Assembly (NCBI GenBank): GCA_024516035.1
Contig: JAMCCL010000058.1
Location: forward strand, 1-64,000
DNA: 64,000 nucleotides
Origin: Bactericera cockerelli
Lineage: Eukaryota; Arthropoda; Insecta; Hemiptera; Triozidae
Direction of reading: 5' to 3'
The notes under the pieces were generated by a model that was not told where the DNA came from, did not search any database, and saw nothing but the letters and a program-made list of their open reading frames with translations. Positions 59,097 through 64,000 of the stretch are shown here, in pieces (the first letter of the stretch is position 1; each line of letters begins with the position of its first letter). The position numbers were made by a program, and so were the translations under genes.

Positions 59097-59772
59097 TAAT
59101 TAATGTTGATCAAATTAATATAGAAAAATGTAACTGTTTAAAATTAGAATTTATTCACGAATTAAAATATTTACAATACTTGCAATGTATAGAACTGGAC
59201 TTAGTAACATTTTAAACTATACTGAACAATTAGACCAATACTTAACAGAAAACATACGAAGACACAACTTTTTTATAATAGGCGACATAAACATAAACAT
59301 ACTACCCAACATGACGAACGAAGGACAAAACTACTTAGACATACTAATGAGCCATAACTTTATACCTTGTATTACTGACCCTACACGAGTGGACCTCATT
59401 CGAGCACATGAATCTTGCATAGACCATATCATGTTCAAACCTGAAAAACCCTCTGATATAAATGATATTAAAACAACAGTGCTTCATACACACATTACAG
59501 ACCACTATTCGATTCTTCTAACATTATCTGCAAAAAATTCAACTAAAAACAATGTTCACAAAGTTATGCAACGAACATGTATAAATTATGAGCACTTGGA
59601 AAGGCAACTTTCATTAGAAAATTGGGATGAAATTTTATCTCTAACTGACATAAATGAATGTGCTACTTTTTTCTCAGATAGACTTATCTCACACATAAAT
59701 AACTTCTCAACATTTAAAAAATATACTTCTAAAACACGACCTATTAAACCATGGATAACGTCTAACCTATAA
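59097..59772 (+). pseudogene. LINE copy B endonuclease, C-terminal half
   Basis: QIINVDQINIEKCNCLKLEF begins the recognisable domain; a -1 shift near 59,190 leads into YRTGLSNILNY. FFIIGDININIL holds the GD.N motif, SCIDHIMF and THITDHYS the terminal catalytic D/H part. The frame stops at 59,770-59,772 after PIKPWITSNL, where copy A continues; frame 3 resumes with NSIRQRDKLAYQ. One-base loss explains both interruptions. Confidence 0.85.
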
Positions 59773-60190
59773 ATTCTATAAGACAAAGGGATAAACTTGC
59801 TTATCAGGTTAAGAAATATCCAGACAACGAAAGATTACAAACGTATTTCAAAAAAACTAAAAATATTATAACAGAGTGTATTAGGAAGGCCAAAAATCTT
59901 TACTATAAAGAGGAAATAGAAAAAAATAAACATGATGCAAGAAAACTATGGAATACAATACATAATATAAATAATACTAAAACAATAAAACAAACATCTA
60001 TAAAAAAAATCAACATCGATGGACAACTTTTAGATTGTGAAGTAAATAAAGAACTATCAGCTAATAAAATGAATATATATTTTTCAAATATAGGGAAAAA
60101 TATTGCAAATGATACACTAAATTGTAATACTGTATCAAATCAATTATTCTCTGTAATACCTCAACAATCCTTGTCAGTTTCCCTCTTGTC
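59772..60190 (+). pseudogene. LINE copy B linker before the repeat array
   Basis: Frame 3 reads RDKLAYQVKKYPDNERLQTY, KHDARKLWNTIHNINN and NIYFSNIGKNIAN, which align with copy A (KRKLWTIIHDVID, NYFINVGKNIAE). It flows in the same frame into the 21-bp array. Confidence 0.8.
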
Positions 60191-61276
60191 CTCTTCGTCT
60201 CTATATTCTTCCTATTCAATTCCACATTCAATTTCTTCAGTTCCAAATTCATTATCTTCAGTTCCAAATTCATCCTCTCCAATTCCAGATTCATCCTCTT
60301 CCATTCCAAACTCATCCTCTTCAATTCTACATTCATCCTCTTTAATTCCACACTCATCTCCTCCAGCTATACATTCAGCCTCTTCGATTCCAAACTCATC
60401 TCCTTCAGCTCTACATTCATCCTCTTCAATTCTACATTCATCCTCTTCAGTTCCACACTCATCCTCTTCAATTCTACATTCATCCTCTTCAGTTCCACAC
60501 TCATCCTCTTCAGTTCCACACTCATCCTATTCAATTCCGCATTCATCCTCTTCAGTTCCACACTCATCCTCTTCAGTTCCACACTCATCCTCTTCAATTC
60601 CGCATTCATCCTCTTCAGTTCCACACTCATCCTCTTCAGTTCCACATTCATCAACTTCAAAGCCACAACTATCCTTTCAATTCTACATTCATCCTCTTCA
60701 GTTCCACACTCATCCTCTTCAATTCCACATTCATCTTCTTCAGTTCCACACTCATCCTCTTCAATTCCACACTCATCCTCTTCAGTTCCGCATTCATCCT
60801 CTTCAGTTCCGCATTCATCCTCTTCAGTTCCACATTCATCACCTTCAAAATCACAACTATCCTCTTCAATTTCACACTCATCCTCTTCAGTTCCGCATTC
60901 ATCCTCTTCAGTTCCGCATTCATCCTCTTCAGTTCCGCATTCATCCTCTTCAGTTCCACATTCATCAACTTCAAAATCACAACTATCCTCTTTAATTCTA
61001 CATTCATCCTCTTCAGTTCCGCATTCATCCTCTTCAGTTCCGCATTCATCCTCTTCAGATCCGCATTCATCCTCTTCAGTTCCACATTCATCAACTTCAA
61101 AATCACAACTATCCTCTTCAATTCTACATTCATCCTCTTCAGTTACACATTCATCAACTTTAAAGTCACAACTATCCTCTTCAATTCTACTACATTCATC
61201 CTCTTCAGTTCCACACTCATCCTCTTCAATTCCACATTCATCCTCTTCTGTTCCACATTTATCCTCTTCAGTTCCT
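60190..61276 (+). repeat. 21-bp minisatellite (about 50 copies) in-frame in LINE ORF2
   Basis: The unit is TCATCCTCTTCAGTTCCACAC with variants (ATTCCGCAT, ATTCTACAT). In the LINE frame it encodes SSSSVPH-type heptads. Landmark CAACTATCC occurs at 60,666, 60,854, 60,980, 61,106 and 61,169: spacings 188, 126, 126 and 63, i.e. 9, 6, 6 and 3 units with one missing base near 60,675. Every unit is a multiple of three, so apart from that base the ORF stays open into FFEETNPNEILDIIMTL and the RT. Copy A has only a short Thr/Ser-rich linker here. Confidence 0.92.
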
Positions 61277-62852
61277 AATAAATTAACTTTTTTTGAAGAA
61301 ACAAACCCAAACGAAATACTTGATATAATAATGACTTTGAGGAATGATTGTGCTACAGGAGATGATGCCATATCTGTTAATGTTTTAAAGAAAATTGCGA
61401 AATATATTTTAAAACCTCTAACACATATTTTTAACACTAGTTTACAGAATGGTATATTTCCTACAACCTACAAGATTGCCATTGTTAATCCCATTCACAA
61501 GAAAGGTAGTAAAATTCTAATTGAAAACTACAGACCAATTGCTGTATTATCAAATATAGGCAAAGTATTAGAAAAAATTGTCAATAGAAGATTAGAAAAA
61601 TATTTACAAAAGACAAATATAATTTCTGATCAACAGTTTGGCTTTAGACGAAATATTGGTACTGAAGATGCCTTGCTAAGACTAACTACTTTTTTACATA
61701 AACAATTGGATAAAAAAAAAAAGTTTTAGCTGTGTTTTTAGATATAAAAAAGGCATATGATTCTGTTAACCATGTTTTACTTTTAAATGAGTTAAAAAAA
61801 ATAGGATTCGAAAATAATGTTTTTAATTGGTTTAAATCATACCTAAATAACCGACAACAAAAACTTAAAATAAATGGTTTTACTTCACAACCTTAACATG
61901 TAATGATTATTCAATCCCACAAGGAAGTGTACTTGGCCCCGCCCTTTTTAACATCTATATAAATGATTTACAAAAAAATAGTAATGGCCTCGTTTTTAGT
62001 TATGCAGATGATGCATGTATTTGCTATACTGACAATGACTGGAACTCGACTTTTGACATTGCTACAGAAGACTTGAGAAATGTTTCTAAATGGTACACAA
62101 ATATGTCACTCCAACTAAACTTAACAAAATCCAATTACATTACATTTTCAATAACAATGACTGGACAACCACCTTTACATAAATCACTTACAATACCAAT
62201 AACAAATAATAAAACTATAACTTTACAAAGACTAACCAATACTAAATACTTAGGAATTATACTAGACCAACATCTCAAATGGACAACACATATTTCACAC
62301 TTACGGACTAAACTACGTCACCTGATGTTCATATTTAATAATTTGAGAAGAGTTTGTAACAGGGGTATACTTAGAATGATCTATTATGCCTTTGTTCAAT
62401 CTCTTCTTCAATATTGTATATGCTCATGGGGTGGTGCGTATAAAAATACCATTGACCCATTACGTAGATCACAAAATATATTGCTCAGGATTATTTTAAA
62501 AAAAGATAGAATGTTTCATTCAGATACTTTATATACATCATTTGAAGTCTTTAATCTAGAGCAATTATATTTATACAAACTTACACTTTACACAATAAAA
62601 TACAGTGACATATGGACAGAACATAATTACACTCACACTTACAATACAAGACAATCAGGACTATTACAAATTACACAAATACATAAATCACTTACCCAAA
62701 GACATTTCTTTTATTTAGGACAAAAACTTTTTAATATATTACCAACAGAAATTAAAGTTTTGAAAAATGTACCACTCCTATTGAAAAACAGAACTAAAAA
62801 ATACATCCTAACTAACCAAATAACATTACAAAAATTATTACCACTGGCATGA
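61277..62852 (+). pseudogene. LINE copy B reverse transcriptase, frameshifted
   Basis: Frame 2 carries CATGDDAISVNVL, IVNPIHKKGSK, NYRPIAVLSNIGKVLEKIV and FGFRRNIGTEDALL up to the A11 run at 61,711-61,721. Frame 1 carries motif A (VFLDIKKAYDSV) to about 61,890. Frame 3 carries motif B (PQGSVLGPALFN), SYADDACI and the C-terminal region with CSWGGAYKN, ending at TGA 62,850-62,852. All catalytic residues are present, so only two one-base shifts separate the parts. It aligns with copy A along its length. Confidence 0.9.
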
Positions 62853-62854
62853 TT

Positions 62855-62945
62855 CCTTTTTTCTTTCTTTTTTTTTTTTCTTCTTCTTCTTCTTCTTCTT
62901 CTTCTAGGCTTTTTTTTCCTTTTTCTCTTCTTGATTTACTTTACT
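62855..62945 (+). repeat. (TTC)n/T-rich tract in LINE copy B 3' UTR
   Basis: CTTTTTTCTTTC, then (TTC)n at 62,878-62,905 and T-runs. Directly after the ORF2 stop. Confidence 0.9.
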
Positions 62946-63026
62946 TTTAAATTTTACATATAAAAAAAATCTTTTCTACTTGTTGTTACTCTTTAACTTA
63001 ACTTCATGATAACTCTTTTTTTTTCC

Positions 63027-63065
63027 TTGTATCCCGCCACCAGATTTAATCTGAATGGGGTACAA
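63027..63065 (+). other. 3'-terminal hairpin of LINE copy B
   Basis: TTGTATCCC (63,027-63,035) pairs with GGGGTACAA (63,057-63,065), all nine pairs if one U-G is allowed. The loop holds a second stem CAGATT/AATCTG (63,041-63,053). Position and shape match copy A's hairpin at 2,761-2,798, but the sequence does not. Confidence 0.75.
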
Positions 63066-63194
63066 AATACTTCCATATTAATTAATCTTTAAAATAGTCT
63101 CATTTTAAATGTATTAAAATATGAAGTTTGTATTGGAGACTTAAAATATACAATAAAAGTAATATATTTAATAAAAATAAAAAAAAAAAAAAAA

Positions 63195-63401
63195 CTCGAA
63201 GAACTTTTACCATGTAGGGTCAGTAAGCTTTTCTTTTCAAAAGTTTACAACAGCAAAAAAATATTATAATTTTGGATTAGGCTCCTTCCAGCGCATTATG
63301 TATTGTGTCGTCAACTGTTGACTAATGTCAGATCTATCTACTCTGAAGTGAGTGTTGCCTACTTCATTGTCAACAGGATGCGGGTCTGTGGTTTGCCCGT
63401 G
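63195..63401. other. Flank after LINE copy B
   Basis: No gene or repeat recognised. I found no clear direct repeat between the bases after the A-tail and those left of 55,036 or 59,085. Confidence 0.4.
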
Positions 63402-63631
63402 TCATAACAGGGGGAATGGGTTTATCAACATATTCATTATCTCCTTAATCACCATATTCTCTTCTTTGATAACATCTAATGTATTCAAATTAACAAATTG
63501 CTGTGACCTGGTGTGAGCATTGCTTGCATTAGCAAATCGCTGTGCGCCCAGTAGGTGTTTAATTGTTGACAAATGAGCGCCCCCTGTTTCATTGCTGATG
63601 GGAATGTATTGGGCGAGCCCGCATTTTTGCG
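63402..63631 (-). CDS. Possible terminal coding exon, unidentified
   Basis: A minus-strand frame without an early Met is open for about 76 codons and ends at TGA (63,402-63,404). It reads QKCGLAQYIPISNETGGAHL, TIKHLLGAQRFANASNAHT and ends NMVIKEIMNMLINPFPLL. An AG acceptor-like site (TATTCAAATTCAG) lies at 63,632-63,644 but its pyrimidine tract is weak. Composition is coding-like, with mixed residues and no low complexity. It could be a transposon-derived C-terminus or chance. Confidence 0.3.
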
Positions 63632-64000
63632 CTGAATTTGAATAAATTTATAGCATTGTTAAAGAAAAAAAAAAACAGTTTAATATCTGTATTGAAGAGT
63701 GTTTTTTTTTTTTTTTCTTCTTCTTTTCTGTCTGATTGAAAATGCAAACAAATATTACAACATGTTATGTAAATGTATTGACTTCATGCAAAGTTAATAT
63801 TATTAGTAAAAGCTATATTATAGAAGAGTTAATAGAGTTTAAGAAAGAGGTATTAACTATGACTTACATGATGACTTTTGTGATCTCTGACCTACTGAAA
63901 AAGGTTTGACGCTCTTGAAAAAAAGACACTAGGAGATGCTACAGCATGATTTTAAAATAAAACTCTTACCTAACAAGCGAAATTAGACGACTTAAAGATT
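63632..64000. other. Unassigned window end
   Basis: AT-rich, with A- and T-runs at 63,663-63,675 and 63,702-63,722. No gene. Confidence 0.4.

Larger units (their letters stand above)
59085..63194 (+). mobile_element. LINE copy B, 3' part with internal minisatellite
   Basis: Plus-strand LINE sequence from mid-endonuclease through RT to a hairpin and A-tail at 63,179-63,194. Reading frames go 2, 1, 3, 2, 1, 3, each change being -1, near 59,190, 59,770, 60,675, 61,711-61,721 (an A11 run) and 61,890. It is related to copy A but clearly a different subfamily. It carries an expanded 21-bp repeat in the linker. Its likely 5' part is at 55,036-56,520 in reverse. Confidence 0.9.

Noticed and set aside
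60190..61276. CRISPR array
   Set aside because: 21-bp units are contiguous without unique spacers, and the context is a eukaryotic LINE.
60367..61437. 356-codon minus-strand frame as a host gene
   Set aside because: It is the antisense of a minisatellite inside a plus-strand LINE ORF whose domains lie in frame on both sides; kept only as a low-interest finding.
55036..63194. Twin-priming (5' inversion during LINE insertion) as the cause of the split LINE
   Set aside because: Twin priming puts the inverted part directly next to the rest; here ~2.6 kb of other DNA lies between. It would only work if that DNA were LINE 5' UTR, for which I see no evidence.

Overview
The window looks like AT-rich, repeat-dominated eukaryotic DNA, most likely from an insect. 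A hemipteran such as a planthopper would fit the mix of LINEs, tRNA-derived SINEs, short Helitrons and TTAA-flanked MITEs, but the species is inference. I see no operons, bacterial genes or CRISPR. Host coding sequence is almost absent: one convincing minus-strand exon with both splice sites (23,728-23,975), one weak candidate (63,402-63,631), and otherwise intron-like or intergenic DNA.

Layout. 1-2,856: non-LTR retrotransposon copy A (endonuclease remnant, long open reverse transcriptase, 3' hairpin, A-tail). 2,857-7,850: purine/pyrimidine-rich low-complexity and unassigned DNA. 7,876-8,137: a complete short Helitron. 8,200-15,400: LINE 3'-end debris, SINE families A and B, microsatellites and a hAT-type MITE with 8-bp target duplications. 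15,966-18,791: a 2.8-kb terminal-inverted-repeat element with 8-bp target duplications that has accumulated (CA)n, Helitron-family repeats, a mariner-like fold-back element and an ~75-85-bp minisatellite. 19,200-22,610: SINEs A, C and D, a ~150-bp tandem repeat and a second Helitron. 23,193-23,622: a perfect 202-bp inverted repeat, about 100 bp from the exon. 26,029-34,059: a direct tandem duplication of 4.0 kb whose two copies differ only in homopolymer lengths as far as I can see; each copy carries SINEs B and C and a TTAA-flanked MITE. 34,100-55,000: mostly featureless AT-rich DNA with scattered SINEs, one nested SINE pair with clean target duplications, a Helitron inside a LINE 3' end, and small tandem duplications. 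55,036-56,500 (minus): 5' part of a LINE (ORF1 and first half of the endonuclease). 59,085-63,194 (plus): the complementary 3' part (second half of the endonuclease, RT, hairpin, A-tail). I read these as one element broken by a ~4-kb inversion.

The most unusual object is in the 3' LINE part: about 50 copies of a 21-bp unit (7 codons) sit in-frame in the linker between endonuclease and reverse transcriptase, adding roughly 350 residues where copy A has a short linker. The autonomous elements (LINEs) would supply the machinery for SINE movement in general, but no SINE/LINE partnership can be shown from tails alone here. No intact transposase or Helitron helicase is present.
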